Source: Epiperipatus broadwayi
Lineage: Eukaryota > Onychophora > Udeonychophora > Euonychophora > Peripatidae
Reading direction: 5' to 3'
Assembly: GCA_028023455.1 (NCBI GenBank)
Contig: JAQFVV010012510.1
Span: 682,001-746,000, forward strand
Length of the DNA: 64,000 nt
Below the pieces are notes generated by a model. It saw only the letters and a list, made by a program, of their open reading frames with translations, had not been told where the DNA came from and made no database searches. The position numbers and the translations under genes are program-made. Shown here one piece after another: positions 37,458-49,800 of the stretch (positions are counted from its first letter, which is position 1; the number at the start of each line of letters is the position of its first letter).

Positions 37458-39169
37458 TCAGTAATTCTTCAGTGTGTGGAAAATTTTAAAGCAAGGATCC
37501 ACATACAGTCCAATATTGCAGTCATCACAACAGTATCTGGATTCTCTGTGGACACGTTTTCCATTACTGTCTGTTTTAGAACTGCAAACCTTGCATGTTC
37601 TTGAAGGATTCTTTTTGATGGGATTAGGTGAGATGAAAACTGGAAAGTGACGAGCTGTTAGCCTAATAGCTGGAGGGTCAAGATTAGGTCTACCATGTGA
37701 ATTTTTGAAACCAGGATCGGTGTACAATTCAAAAAGACTCTTTAATAACCCGTGCTTTGGATTCTAACAGATCAAGTGTAATAGGTTTATACTGGTTGTA
37801 AAGAATGCTTGCATTCAAAAGGGCTTGGTCAATGAAGTGTCTAAATATTTTTTGTAATACTTTTTTTTCCGAGTCCTGGTTGTTTGATAAAATGACAACT
37901 CTTGATCGCAATGATCAAACCACCCATAGAGTTGTTGTAATCACACACTACAGTGGGCTTCACCATGTCTTCCCCAATTTTTTTTTTTACAATTTGTGTG
38001 CACACATCATGAATGGTACTCAAAAGGTAGACTGGTTTTTTGTCTTGCCATTTCAAGGCCATAATCTTTCCAAGCTGAAAAGCTTGGATGGTACCTTTTT
38101 TCAGCTTATTTTTTGTCATTTCAGCTAGCAGACCCTTTCTTCTGATATTGACAGTGCTGTAGATATCAGTCTTCTCATTTAGAAGTTTATCTACTAATTC
38201 CATTGACATATATCAGTTGTCAACAGTTACACAGTAACCTTAACCCAAATATCTATCCATAAGATGAAGGATACTTTTAGTTGTTACTGGAAGTGCTGCA
38301 TACTTTTGATTGTATGCTGTTCCTTTCCCAGTATATAAGAGAAAGTCACAAATATATCCAGTTTTTGATTCGCATATCATGAAACATTTTAGACCAAAAC
38401 GGGCCCTCTTTTTGATGTTATATGTTTTCCATGATAACCGGCCTTTGTAGAGCATCAAGCTTTCATCTATACTAACAGTTTGGTCTGGAATGTATAATGT
38501 ACTAAAGAGTCCTCTCAAATGCTCCAAGAGCTTTGGATTAGGGTGAGTTTTTATGTCAACAGATTCATTGTCAGAAAAATGCAGAAATTTCATGAGCAAT
38601 AAATATCTGGCACTTGCCATCACTCCAGAAAATACGGATACATAAAATATCCATCTTTTTGACCATGACCATTCCTGATGTGGCAGTTTGACAAGGCGCT
38701 GAAGCATCATCGCTGTGAAAAATAACCTCATCTCTTTCACTGAAGTGGGTGTCCATTTTCTTGCTCTGGACAGTATCTTCAATATAGTCTTTCGAATATA
38801 TTCATCAGCATAAAGGTTAGTTTCCCTTACGACAATTTTCAGCATTTTTTCATCAAATTACAATTCAAAGAATTGTAATGCTGTAGCATCTGGTACCATT
38901 GCCTTAGTCATGCCTAGGGTGGCAGTAAAGGGAAACCTTGGGGGTGGTGGAGGAATCCTATTCATATTCACTGGTACCCAAGTTCCTGACTCTCCTATGT
39001 CATCAGGAGAAGAATCGTCACTGTTGTTGCTAGTGGTATCAGATAATTCTTCATCACTTGAGTCTTCATCTTCATTGGCCTCTAACAATGGCACATAGTC
39101 ATGATCTGACTCATTAGAAGAAGAACGACAGCAGGATCCACTAGCAATTGCTTTGAAGAAGGATGCCAT
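37458..39169 (-). pseudogene. piggyBac-type transposase, broken
   Basis: Cut-and-paste transposase (DDE_Tnp_1_7 type). From the start at 39169: an acidic Ser/Glu/Asp-rich N-terminus, then a core with VSIDESLMLYKGR (first catalytic Asp), GLKCFMICESKTGYICDF, VTVDN (second Asp, near 38222), LKWQDKKPVYLLSTIHD and VVCDYNNSMGG (third Asp, near 37930). The C-terminal Cys-rich finger has CKVCSS and YCCDDCNIGLYVDPCF (37458-37727). Three in-frame stops (about 38854, 38240 and 38215) and about three frameshifts (near 37920, 37850 and 37730) break it. All three catalytic Asps remain, so decay is recent. Intact family members are around 550-600 residues, and the broken pieces add up to that size. Confidence 0.9.
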
Positions 39170-40329
39170 AACTATATATATATAAAAGCAAAATTTTCAA
39201 ATTATATTTTATGTAACACATATCTACATGCTAATAATTATTTAGCAAGATCATATGAAAAAAAACACATAATTTATAAGGCCTAAAATATTTTTTATCA
39301 AAAAAAAAAAAATTATGAATATGACGAGGCGGGAAAAATGAATGCAGACATATATATATATGATATCACGTGACTCGAAATATATCAAAAAGGAATGCTG
39401 CGTATTTATTTATTGAAATACATTATAAAAGTTTTGAATAGCACTTATCTATGTACTAATAATTATTTATCAAGATCATATGAAAAAAAAACATTTATTA
39501 TTTTTTATAAAAAAAAAACTATGGATATGATGTTGGGGAGAAATGAATGCAGACACATATATATATATGATATCACGTGTCTCAAAATATATCAAAAAAT
39601 GCTTATTTATTTATTGAAATACGTTTATCAAGTTTTGAATCATATATATTCTAAAACCTAAAATGTAATTTGTAAAAAAAACATATAATAGATATTGAAA
39701 TCAAGCATTTACAAGTAAGAAAAACATCACGTGATTTTGAAAATTTTCAGTTGATAAAATGATGCTGCAAACATCATTTTCATTTGACAAAATGATGCTG
39801 AATATTTTCAAAATCTACGAAAGCAAATATGAAAAACATGATATAGAGTAATACATACTTGATTTGAAATAAAAGTACAAAAAGATGCAAATAGATGTAA
39901 AATAAGATGATCCGGGTATCTGCAAATAGATAGACAGTCAAAGAACGTATTTTTATAGAAATATTTTATAGAAATAAATCATAATATGAAAAACATGATT
40001 ATTATTTTTTGAAATATAGTATATAAATATTTAGTAATACATACTTGATTTGAAATGAAATTAGAAAGATGTGAATAGATGTAGAATAAGATGATCCAGG
40101 TAACTGCAATGGATAGAAAGTCAAAGAACTTATTTTTATAGAAATATTTTATAGAAATAAATCATAAATAATTATTATAACTTACCAATTGCAAGAAAAA
40201 TGGGATTTGGAATTCAAAAGTAAAATTTCTGGGATGAAGACTAGAACTTGCTCTCTGGACTGTCTGGGAACAAAGTGAATGTGGGGTGGTCCGTTGGCTT
40301 CGAGGGAAAATCGAATAAATTATTTATTA
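39170..40329. repeat. Upstream region of the piggyBac relic with two tandem duplications
   Basis: A segment with AGATCATATGAAAAAAA and ATGATATCACGTG occurs twice about 230 bases apart (39240-39650). A segment with AATACATACTTGATTTGAAAT occurs twice about 185 bases apart (39848-40170). A GTAAGT donor-like site on the minus strand near 40185 could mark a 5' intron of the transposase transcript (inference). Confidence 0.6.
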
Positions 40330-40640
40330 TTACTGCCATCTACATGAAACTTTACATATAGCTATTTGAGTTGGATAGCTGGGTTTGAAGACATGTAGAT
40401 GTCTGAAATTTTCAGATTTTCCACTCAATAGATAACTTTTAGATAAGGGCTTGGCTTTGGGTTGGTATTTTTAGATCTAGTGTCTGAACCTACCCTGACA
40501 CCTCTCTGAGGAGTGCCAAAGCATGAAACCATGGTCAGGGGTTTGGGGAGGGATACCTGACAGAGATATTTTAAGTGCTGGCTCTGGCTAAGCATTTATC
40601 ATAAAGCTTGTAGAGGAATTGGCAATCATCATTGTTTATA
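40330..40640 (+). repeat. Single diverged retrozyme unit
   Basis: The order of blocks parallels the array at 2600-3655: GGGTTTGAAGAC ... GTCTGAAA ... TTCAGA, then TTTTAGATCTAGTGTCTGA ahead of the hammerhead (compare GTTTAGATCTAGTTTCTAA). Sequence is otherwise diverged, so this is a related but older or distinct lineage. Edges are not clear and I saw no second copy. Confidence 0.62.
40493..40548 (+). ncRNA. Type I hammerhead ribozyme, diverged unit
   Basis: The core CTGAGGA (40506-40512) is valid because the fifth base is free to vary. Stem II is GTGC/GCAT with loop CAAA, followed by GAAA (40525-40528). Stem III is the palindrome ACCATGGT, and C40536 is the cleavage base. Stem I pairs ACCTCT with AGGGGT (six pairs with one G-U), then CCC with GGG beyond an internal loop. 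Confidence 0.78.
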
Positions 40641-41838
40641 ACTTACAAGCTTAAGAGATAGGGTCATGTGATCTATGACTCTTATTTTGACTAATATGTA
40701 AATACTCTATGCATGTGCTAAAATCTAAAAATGGACTTTTTCGTGAAAAACAACTGAAACGTTTTACGTTTGCTACGACACGGGACAGGTGGCGCTGTTT
40801 CGGATATAATCGAAGTGACCCCTTTAAAGTGAAATTCATGTATCTCAAGAAAGTTTACTTTATAGTATAATTGAAATTAATAAAAAAAAATAAAACATAA
40901 AGAAGTTTTACTGGAATATCTAAAAGAAATTTCATGTTAAAAAAAGAATAAAAGCTATGAAAGTAATTTTATTTAAATGGATTTTTCACTATAAATTGTC
41001 TGTATTTAAATTTTTTCAGTTCACAGAATACTTTAAAACAAATTATTAACTAATTAAAACAATATCTCAAAGCCTGTAATATTATTTTAGCAAGAAAACA
41101 TTTTTATATATCTTCTCTTTTTTTTTTTGCAAAATACGTATGTAATTTAATAATGTACAATGGCACTTAAGTTTGCATTAATATAGAAAATAACTATGCA
41201 GTCTACTAAGAAAAATATTACAATTATTGTTTTTTTATTGTTTGCAAAGATGAATAATGAAATATACATGCAATATTAACTTAATTAATCTCTGCTTAAA
41301 CTAATAATTTATAAGAGTATGCAAGCTGTCAGTTTATTTCTTTGTTTCTGAAAAAGAACAAAATAATTTCTAATAGATTAGTTATTATTGACACTAGTTT
41401 CTGTCAGTTAAAATTTAATACATACTTCATTCCTGGAAATTATACTTATGGAATTATTTTCTTCATTTATATACTATTTATTATTTTTTTAATTCAAGTG
41501 AATGAATTGTTCATTAAAATAATTTGAGTTTCAAAATTGTTTGTGTCTTTTTTTTCTTGTGTTATAAAACTGTGTCTAAATTTTGTTATCCAAGGACTTA
41601 ATTTTCCATTTAAATTGTATCTCATCCATAGCAGTCGTTAGCACTACTCAATGATTAAGATCATCCAGAATATGTTGCTAACTAGAAAAGGTTTAGGATC
41701 ATCATCATCATTTATGAATTTTACTTGCTGGCATAAGTAACATAATATATTTTAGAATATTTTATAAATGCAATTTAATGTCATCACACATATTCACATT
41801 ATTAAATGTATTTGATTCAATTTATTAAAATAAACAAT
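40641..41838. other. AT-rich spacer, no gene seen
   Basis: The minus-strand ORF 40651-40848 and the plus-strand ORF 41342-41527 show no motif. Confidence 0.5.
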
Positions 41839-42065
41839 ATTAAACCACTAATCACATGATCCGCATTTTCTTATGCTTCCACAAGCTGTTAAAATAATAA
41901 CATTTTTTCCATACAGTAGCACCACTCAGTGCAAACCATAGTGATCAATAGATGCTACAAGATTTTGCCATCAAAATTCTTATTTACTGCCTATTAATCC
42001 AATATTCCCAGACCGGTTTCTGGCTTGTGACCTTCATCAGTGAGGAGCCTTGGATCTGAAAACCT
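41839..42065 (-). mobile_element. Hammerhead foldback element, copy 5 (one arm missing)
   Basis: Begins with the tail complement (ATTAAACCACTAATCACATG), continues through the arm (TTTTTCCATACAGTAGCACC) and the antisense hammerhead (41996-42055), and stops before the second arm. I found no convincing duplication for this copy. Confidence 0.7.
41996..42055 (-). ncRNA. Type I hammerhead ribozyme in foldback copy 5
   Basis: On the minus strand the core CTGATGA, stem II GGT/GCC with loop CACAA, GAAA, palindromic stem III ACCGGT and cleavage-site C are present. Stem I has its inner pairs plus the outer ATCCAA/TTGGAT helix. Confidence 0.74.
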
Positions 42066-44210
42066 TGCACCAAACTGTGAGGGATATTAACTGCATTCAA
42101 AGAGGTGGTACACTGTCTGGTCATGGAGGAGATTGCATTATATCCTCCTGATCAGCTACCCAAAAATGTTTTTCTTTTTTTAATGTTTATACCTTCACCT
42201 ACTGGTAATTATATTAGTAGTAATGAATAATTCTGGTGGACTCTGAATTTTTTTGATAGCATGAATTATGCTAATTTATATGTAAGCTTAGTTTATCCAC
42301 ATGACTAGGGTCATTCATCTTTATGTTTAGATCGGGGATATTGATTTATTGAATACTGCCTCATCTGGTGAAAATCCAATAATGTGTGGATAAATCCATG
42401 GTGAAGATCCAATAATGTGTGAATAAATCTTATGGTCAGAATATCCAGATACATCTTCTTTAATGGCTCTGCTATAATATACTGAGCGCTTCATGTTAAA
42501 CAATGATCTCGCTATATAAGTCCAATCTGTTCGTTACAACATGTATTATAATTAAGAAAATTTTAATGTGTAGCACAGTTTCTACATTTCACAGCACTAT
42601 AGGTATTTCTTTTAAAGTTAACTTATAAATATTTTCTGATTCATAATACATATTTATCACTACTTTTTGTGTATCCTTTGACACCAATAACAATTCCGTG
42701 GTATTTATATTTTTTCCTTATTGCCTGGAGTCTTTACTGAATCAATAAACCTATAGAAATATCGTCTATAATAGATTGTCTCGAGTAATTTAAAAGCATT
42801 AGTAAAATTTATATGAAAATAAATATATAAAATTGGCAACAAATAACGAAACATACAAAAAGAAATTTGCATTTTATTTTTAAAAAATCATAAATTTCTA
42901 ATGAGATTTCATCTGATCTGTGAATTGTTAGTTAATAATAAGTTAGCGATTTTTTTTTTCAGTTGTAGGACTTTTCTCGTTTTTAAAAATCTTGACAGTT
43001 TGAATTACTAATCTTAAAGGAGAATAACACTTTACATACAAATTAGACAGTAATACAAAGTTTGACAGCCAACATTTCATTCAAACTGAAGAGGACTCTC
43101 TCTCTTTTTTTTAATATGAAAAAAATATGTATATAAAAGAATGGTTGCGTAGCAACTGCAATATATATATATTCTATCTTTATACTTAAATATTAGCTTT
43201 TTTAAGGGTTTTTCCAGTTGTATCTAAAATACTAATTCATGAGTAGAATCTGCTAATTATTTTAGTATTGCCGGATTTTGTAATTACAGTTCAAGAAAAA
43301 AGTGGTAGAGTCATAGCTAAAAAGATTTCGGGAATGGTTCGCAACAGAGAAAAGTAAAATAAAAAACAAGAAAAAAATCAGTTTGTACACTTAAACGAAA
43401 TTGTTGCTTTCACTCTAACAATTCAGTCCTTGGGCATCAATTTGATTCCCCTAATCACAAATAAGCTTATAATATTATAATCAAACAATTGGTTCCTTGC
43501 ACAGTCATATGACATTTGGGCACTGAAGTGATAGGCTGGTTAAACCTTGATTGAGAGATTTTTAGTTTTAAGTCCATCTCTCTATTAATCTGCTGGAAAG
43601 GGAGGGGGTAACTGAGGAATTAGTTTTTTATAAGAGTATATGATATCTTCCAACTGCAATGAGAATTTGAGTTTTGATCCAAAAACCTTTAACTCTTAAA
43701 TCCACCATTCACTCACTAGCTTAAACTGCCCAGGGCAGTTCATAACCAGTTAAACTCATGTATGCCACCATCCACAAGGATATTTACAATAAAGTTAACA
43801 CATAGTTAATAAAATAGTAATGAACTGCTTTTAGAATTCTGTATAATAAGTGAAAGCAGGTTTTATTATTTCATGGATATATTGATACTGTGATCGAATT
43901 ATAAAAAGCATTGGATTGCTGTCAGTGCTAATTTACCATTATTCTTCTAAAAATCTTATAAGTTTTGTGATACCAGATGTTTAGTAGTATATGAGATGAG
44001 AACTTGTTGAAATGATAGTGATAAATAATCAAATTATTTATTAAACAGTTAGACCATTAAAAAATACAGGGCCATATTCCGTTGATGTTGGACTTAAGAA
44101 TCTGTAATTCTATCATTGCTCTGAACATAAAAAGCAATAATAATCATAAAAATGAAATAGTGGAGATTAAAATTTGATAAAGAAAAATAAACAAAAAGAT
44201 AGCAAGAAAA
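42066..44210. other. Spacer, no gene seen
   Basis: Includes a short direct repeat TCCAATAATGTGTG (42376 and 42408). A less AT-rich stretch at 43430-43770 could be an unrecognised repeat. No coding signal. Confidence 0.5.
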
Positions 44211-44213
44211 AAA

Positions 44214-44310
44214 GCGTTGTTAGCCGAGAGGTCATCGCAGCCGCCTTGGAAGCAAGTAGTTGGTTGCGGACGGTTGTGGGTTCACATCCCGGCTGATGCT
44301 ATGACATATG
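44214..44310 (+). mobile_element. tRNA-derived SINE, copy 3
   Basis: The clearest copy: GCGTTGTTAGCCGAGAGG head, GTTGTGGGTTCACATCCC B-box region, GGCTGATGCTATGACATATG, then an A-rich tail. A tandem 53-base duplication (TTTCACAGATCACTGAATTG start, 44337-44442) follows the tail. The 5' and 3' tRNA-like ends can pair partly. A fold as a class II tRNA is possible, but it is not a working tRNA. Confidence 0.85.
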
Positions 44311-44442
44311 GGAAAAGAAAAAAAAGATTTTTTTTCTTTCACAGATCACTGAATTGGAATAGGAAAACAAAGTAGTTGTAGGTGTGTTTTCACAGATCAC
44401 TGAATTGGAATAGAAAAACAAAGTAGTTGTAGGTGTGTTTTG

Positions 44443-44927
44443 TTTTGGAATTAAAGCTCAGTCTAAGGCATAAATATAAAAAATTGCTATTTTTTTTAAA
44501 ATTATGAATCTTAAATTTATTAACAAAATTATAAAACATAAAGGAGGAAGGGTATTTAGTAAAAAAAAAAAAGAGAAAATAGGGTAGTTTGTTTTAAGTG
44601 AGACAGTATGTAAAATTTTGAGTAATATTAGTGAATGACTATGTAAACATGCCTATAAAAAATAATAAATATGCAATAAAACAACCTTAGTCCATAGTAT
44701 AACAAAGGCTCTTCAAGATTTCTCCATAGAGGGACAATAAAAAAAGCGTATTAACCCTAGCTTACTAATTTTCAGAGGATGAGGGTTTAATATCTTTTGT
44801 ACCTTTATGAATAAAGATCTCATTAAAATTTTTGATGACAATCCTCACTGTAAAACTGAGATGTTAGAATACATTATGTTAAGAAGGAGACAAACAATGG
44901 TAAAACTATGCTGATATCATTATACAC
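44443..44927. other. Spacer, no gene seen
   Basis: No gene or recognised repeat. Confidence 0.5.
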
Positions 44928-45076
44928 AAACCATCACATGATCACCATTTAACATGCTTACACAGATTGTTAATAACAATATCAAACTCTCCATACAGTA
45001 GTACGACCAAATGCAAGCCTTTGTAATCAATGATCCATGGCACTTGGTGATACTACTGTATGGAGAGTTTGCTATT
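44928..45076 (-). mobile_element. Foldback element, copy 6 (short, no ribozyme)
   Basis: Tail complement (CCATCACATGATCACCATT), arm (CAAACTCTCCATACAGTAG), a short centre and the opposite arm (ACTACTGTATGGAGAGTTTG). The ribozyme region is deleted, leaving a MITE-like hairpin. I saw no clear target-site duplication. Confidence 0.7.
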
Positions 45077-45084
45077 CTTTACGT

Positions 45085-45727
45085 GCGAGATTGATCTTTT
45101 GAGAGCAGTCAGATAAAAAACAATTATTGTGAATGAGAGTAAAATTGTGATCGAGAGAGTGAGTTATTTGAAAGATTGAAAATTTTTGTGTTTAACTGTC
45201 TGAAAGATTTTTGTTCGCCATTTTAGGTTAGAAGTTGTTTTTTTTTAAAAAAGTTGTTCCTGTTGAATGTGTGATATCATAAGGATATTTATAAAAAAGT
45301 TGTATCTAAGTTTAATTTGTTTTAGTTAAGTTTGTTACTGAAGGTTTTTTGAATTTAAAATAGGTATTTGGTTTGAGAAAAAAGGTAATGTTTGTTTGGG
45401 AGGCCTAACATTAGAAGACACGTGGGTATAGTTTTGATCAGGTTTGGGAAAAGTAAAAAAGTTTTATTTTTCTGTATAAGTGTGTTTGAAGACTAGGTGA
45501 GGTATTATAAAGAGGTATTTATAAAAAATTGTATGTAAGTTTAATTCGTTTTAATTAAGTTTGTTACTGAGAGTTTTTTAAATTTTAAAATTGGCATTTA
45601 TTTTGAGATAAAAGGCATAACGTTAGTAAACACGTGGTTGTAGTTTGATCAAACTTGGGAAAAAGTAAAAAAGTTTTTTATTTTTCAGTATAATGGTGTT
45701 TGAAGAATCAAATATAGAATAGGTGAT
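45085..45727 (+). promoter_or_regulatory. LINE 5'UTR with two tandem repeats
   Basis: Two diverged direct repeats of about 215-235 bases precede ORF1: 45275-45495 and 45509-45720. Both contain GTAAGTTTAATT- or CTAAGTTTAATT-like blocks, AGTTTGTTACTGA, an ACACGTGG site and AAGTAAAAAAGTTTT. Tandem 5'UTR monomers act as promoters in some other LINEs. That role here is inference. Confidence 0.5.
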
Positions 45728-45742
45728 TTGAAAAATAAGAAT

Positions 45743-46735
45743 ATGGATTCCATTTGTGTGGCACAATGTATATACGATCGACAGAAAGGAGTTAGACGAG
45801 CAGTAGTAGAGTGTACAGTTTGTGCTGAGGTGTATCATTTGAAATGTTTGAATAAGAATAGGAAGGATGTAACAGATTTCTGGATATGTAGTCAAGGTGT
45901 AAATGTGATTAAAGAGGTGAGAAAGTGGTTTTTAAGTGTAGGTAGTCTAGAGAGAAAGTCAGAGGAAAGGGAGCAAAATGTAGTTAAGAAAGATAGGACA
46001 GAGTATGGTTTTAGTGGAGTGTCAGAAAATATGGGTGAAGGAAGTAGTAATGCAATGGAGATGGTTAGACAGAGAATAAGTAAGATAGAGGAAGAAATGA
46101 AGGATGTAGAAGTAAAGTTAAAATTGTTAGAGACGAAGTGTGAGGAGATAAAGGAATTATTGAGTAGAAATGATAAGGAAGAAATGGATAAGGAAATTCA
46201 GAAGGTGGTAGAAAAGGTTAAAGATGGAGTAGAGAAAGTAGATTATGAGGCAGTATTGATAGGAGATTCACTAATAAGAGAATGTGGGGATATAATTGCA
46301 AGAGAAAATAGAAGCAGGTATGTTAGAGTATGTTTGCCTGGAGCAAAAATTAGGGATGTGACAGATAAAGTAAGAAAGCAAGGTAGTAGAGATGTATATG
46401 TAATGGTAGGGACTAATAATTTGTTAGAGCCATCAGAGAAAGTAATGAATGAGTATGTAGAATTGATTAGGAATTTGAGAGAGATTAAAGGAAGAGTAGG
46501 AGTAGTGGGACTATTACCAAGATTTGATAAGAGGCATTTATTAGATAGGGCATGTTCTATAAATGAGAGAGTGAAAAAATTGTGTGAGAGAAATAATGTT
46601 GTGTTTGTGGATGTATGGGATTGGTTTATTGGAAAGAGGGAGTTGTATTGTAAAGATGGTTTGCACTTAGGAAAACAAGGAAGTGAAGTTTTAGGGAGTC
46701 TGATATTAAAAGAATATAATTCAGGAAACCTTTAA
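45743..46735 (+). CDS. LINE ORF1 with PHD-like finger, coiled coil and SGNH esterase
   Basis: Open ORF1 of about 330 residues, counted from the ATG at 45743. The N-terminus holds a PHD-like pattern (CVAQC, VECTVC, YHLKC, FWIC). A charged heptad-like segment (RISKIEEEMKDVEVKLKLLE) predicts a coiled coil for trimerisation. The C-terminal half is a GDSL/SGNH esterase: LIGDSLIRE (nucleophile Ser), LPGAKIRDV, MVGTNNLLE, and DGLHLGKQG with the catalytic Asp and His. Esterase ORF1s are known in CR1 and L2 LINEs. Their role is unclear, perhaps membrane or lipid contact. A run of G (46738-46748) follows the stop. Confidence 0.85.
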   Translation: MDSICVAQCIYDRQKGVRRAVVECTVCAEVYHLKCLNKNRKDVTDFWICSQGVNVIKEVRKWFLSVGSLERKSEEREQNVVKKDRTEYGFSGVSENMGEGSSNAMEMVRQRISKIEEEMKDVEVKLKLLETKCEEIKELLSRNDKEEMDKEIQKVVEKVKDGVEKVDYEAVLIGDSLIRECGDIIARENRSRYVRVCLPGAKIRDVTDKVRKQGSRDVYVMVGTNNLLEPSEKVMNEYVELIRNLREIKGRVGVVGLLPRFDKRHLLDRACSINERVKKLCERNNVVFVDVWDWFIGKRELYCKDGLHLGKQGSEVLGSLILKEYNSGNL

Positions 46736-46811
46736 AGGGGGGGGGGGGCTTTTAAATTGTAATATTATCAAAAAGAAGAAGAATGGAGGGGATATAAGAA
46801 ATAAGCAAAAG

Positions 46812-49800
46812 ATGGTTGATTTAGATATAAGTGTAGATGTGGAGAGGGAATGGTTTTGTAAGATTAGTGGTAAGAAAGTTTGTTATAAACATAATGGAGA
46901 AGAAGGAAGCAAAAGAATTTATAAAAGAGTAGTTAGGAAAGAAGAAATTGTTAAAATTGGGTTTTTGAATATGCAAGGTGGTAGGAGACCAGAAAAATGG
47001 CTGGAATTAAATAAAGCAATTGAAAATGAAGGGCTTGAGGTATTAGCAGTAGTGGAAACTCATCTAAGAGAAGAAGAAGAACCTATTTTGGAAGAGGTAG
47101 TATGGCAGGGTATAAACAGAAAAGAAAAAGAAAAAAGGGGTGGTGGTATAGGTATTATACCGAAAAAAAATTTAAATACTGTTAAATGTCAAGAACATTT
47201 GTGGTTTGAAATAAGGTTGGGTAAACAAGAATGGATGGTGGCTGTAGTGTATATTGCCACTGGAGATAGTCAAACTGTAATGGAGTGGAACAATAGTATA
47301 TATGAATGCCTAGTTAAGGATATACAGAGTTTTAAAGAAAAGAGGAAGAGAATAATGGTTATAGGGGATATGAATGGGCATATTGAAGAAATTGATGATG
47401 TAGATAATAAGAATGGTCAGTTTTTGAAGGAATTTTGTCAAAGAGTAAATTTGAGCATTGGGAATTTATTAAATGTGGACAATACACATGGTCTAGGAAT
47501 AATGTATTTCACACAATAGATTATGTATTGGTAGAGAAAGAGGGAATGAATAAAATACAAAAAATTAAGGTGTTTGATAATGAAGAGAGAGTGTGTAATA
47601 GTGATCATAACTTTATTGTAATAGAAATGGTTAGTAATGTGATGGAGGATAGAAATAAAGGTAGAAATAATAGTGAAAGATGTGGAGGGAGAGTGAATGA
47701 TAAGAATAAGTTGGAAGAGTATAAAATAAAAGTTGAAGAAACCATGGAGCAGTTGTTTGGGGATGAGTATAAGGACTGGTGTGGTGAAGTAAAAAAAGTG
47801 GCAAATAGGGTTTTAGTCAAGAATATGAAGAAGAATAAAAGTAATAAAAAAATGAGAGTTAGTGAAAGTGTAAAAGAGAGGAAAAAAGCATGCAGAGAAT
47901 ATAAGTGTGCTATTAAGAATAAAGAAAGTGAAAATGATATTAATGTTAAATGGGGAAAGTACTTGGAAAAGAAGAAGCTAGTTAAAATGGATAATTATAG
48001 AGAGAGGATGAAGTTAAATAATAAATTGTTGGAGGATATTAATAAAAGTGGAAGAGATGGGAGTAAAAAATTTTGGAATTACATTAAAAGGAGAAATGTA
48101 GGGGAAAGAGAGATAGTATTAATAGATGATGAGAGAATAAAATGTAGCTCTAGAGGCGAGCTAGAGAAAATCTTAAATAGATATGTAATGGATATAGAAA
48201 AGATGTTAGATGTGAAGGAATTAGTGATAGAAAACATGAAAGCAGTTAGTAGTAGGAATATTAGGTTCACAAAAAATGAATTGAATGAGGCAGGAAAGAG
48301 ATTGAAAAGTGGAAAGGTGAGAGGTTTAGATGGATGGGCAGCAGAGATGGTAATGAATTTAGGGCATAGAGCAAAAGCAAAGTTATTATCATGTTTTAAT
48401 AAGATGGTGCAGAAGACAGTTTTTCCGGGTAGTTGGAGTAATACAAGAATAAGATTATTATTTAAAGGAAAGGGTAAGGATCATAGAAAGTTAAATAATT
48501 ATAGACCAATAGTGGTAACATCAGTTTTATATAAAGTTTTCGCATATATGGTAGCTGGAAGAGTTGTAAAATGGATGGAAGTAAATAATGTAGTGGGAGA
48601 AATGCAAGGAGGTTTTAGGTCAGATAGGCATATAGGAGATAGTTTGTTTGTAGTTACACAACTTATGGAGATGAGTAGGAATTCAGGTAGATCATTATAT
48701 ATGAGTTTTATAGATATAGAGAAAGCATATGATAGAGTAAATAGAAATAGATTATGGGTAAGATTAGCCAATTTGGGACTGGATGAAGCTTTAGTAAATA
48801 TTATTAAGAAATTATATGAAAATAATTATTATACTTATCAATTAGGGGATATAGAATCAGTTAAAGTTAAAAATGGAGTGGGATTAAGGCAAGGATGGCC
48901 TATGTCACCGATTTTGTTTTTGTTGTTTTTGAGTGAAATGGAAAAAGCAATAGAAAGACTAGGAAGAGGGGTAGAGATACCATTAATAGGTGGCAAAGGA
49001 GTATATACTTTGTCGGGTCTTTTTTTTTTGCAGATGATATCTTTTTATGTGCAGAAAGAAGAGAAAATATGGATATTATGTTGAGAACATGTGCAAGGGT
49101 GGGTAAAGAGACGGGGATTAAATTTAGTGAAGAAAAATCAAATATAATGATGGTTAATACTGGGGAAAGAGAGGATGTAGTTTTTTTATTGGGGATATAA
49201 AGTTAAGTGTGGTGGATAGATATAGGTATTTGGGAATCATCCTATGTAATCAGGAAAATTGCTTGGTTGAATGGGAGAAAAAATTGGTAAATGAAGCAAA
49301 GAAAAGAAAAGGTTTGGTAAACAAACTAACAGTATTTTCATATAATAAATATGATGTAGCTAGAATTGTATGGAAGGGAGTTGCAGTAGCAGGGTTAACA
49401 TATGGTAATGATGCATTATGTGTTAGTAAAAGGATTTTAGATTATTTAGAGAAAGTACAAAGGGAAGTAGGAAGACATGCATTAGATGCAGAGGTGTGGA
49501 CAGCAAAGGAGGCAATTCAAGGAGAAATGGGATGGTCAAGTTTTTATATGAGAGATGCAAAAAGTAAAATGAAAATGTTTGGTAGGTTGCAGTTTATGGA
49601 TAGTAAAAGAATAGCCAAAATAGTGTTTAATTGGGTTATGAGTAAAGGGCAGGTAACAAGATGGGTGAGACAGGTAATGCGGTATGCAAAAGATTTGGAT
49701 AAAGAATTTATATCGGTATACTTGTATAAAAGGTGGGATGATTGTGTTAGGAGGATTGTTGAGTGTTATAGTGGTAAGGAATGGGATAAAAGAATAGAAG

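Noticed and set aside
44214-44300. Possible functional tRNA gene
   Set aside because: A and B boxes are imperfect, the body recurs with an A-rich tail and flanking duplication, and the acceptor stem pairs poorly. It is a SINE head.
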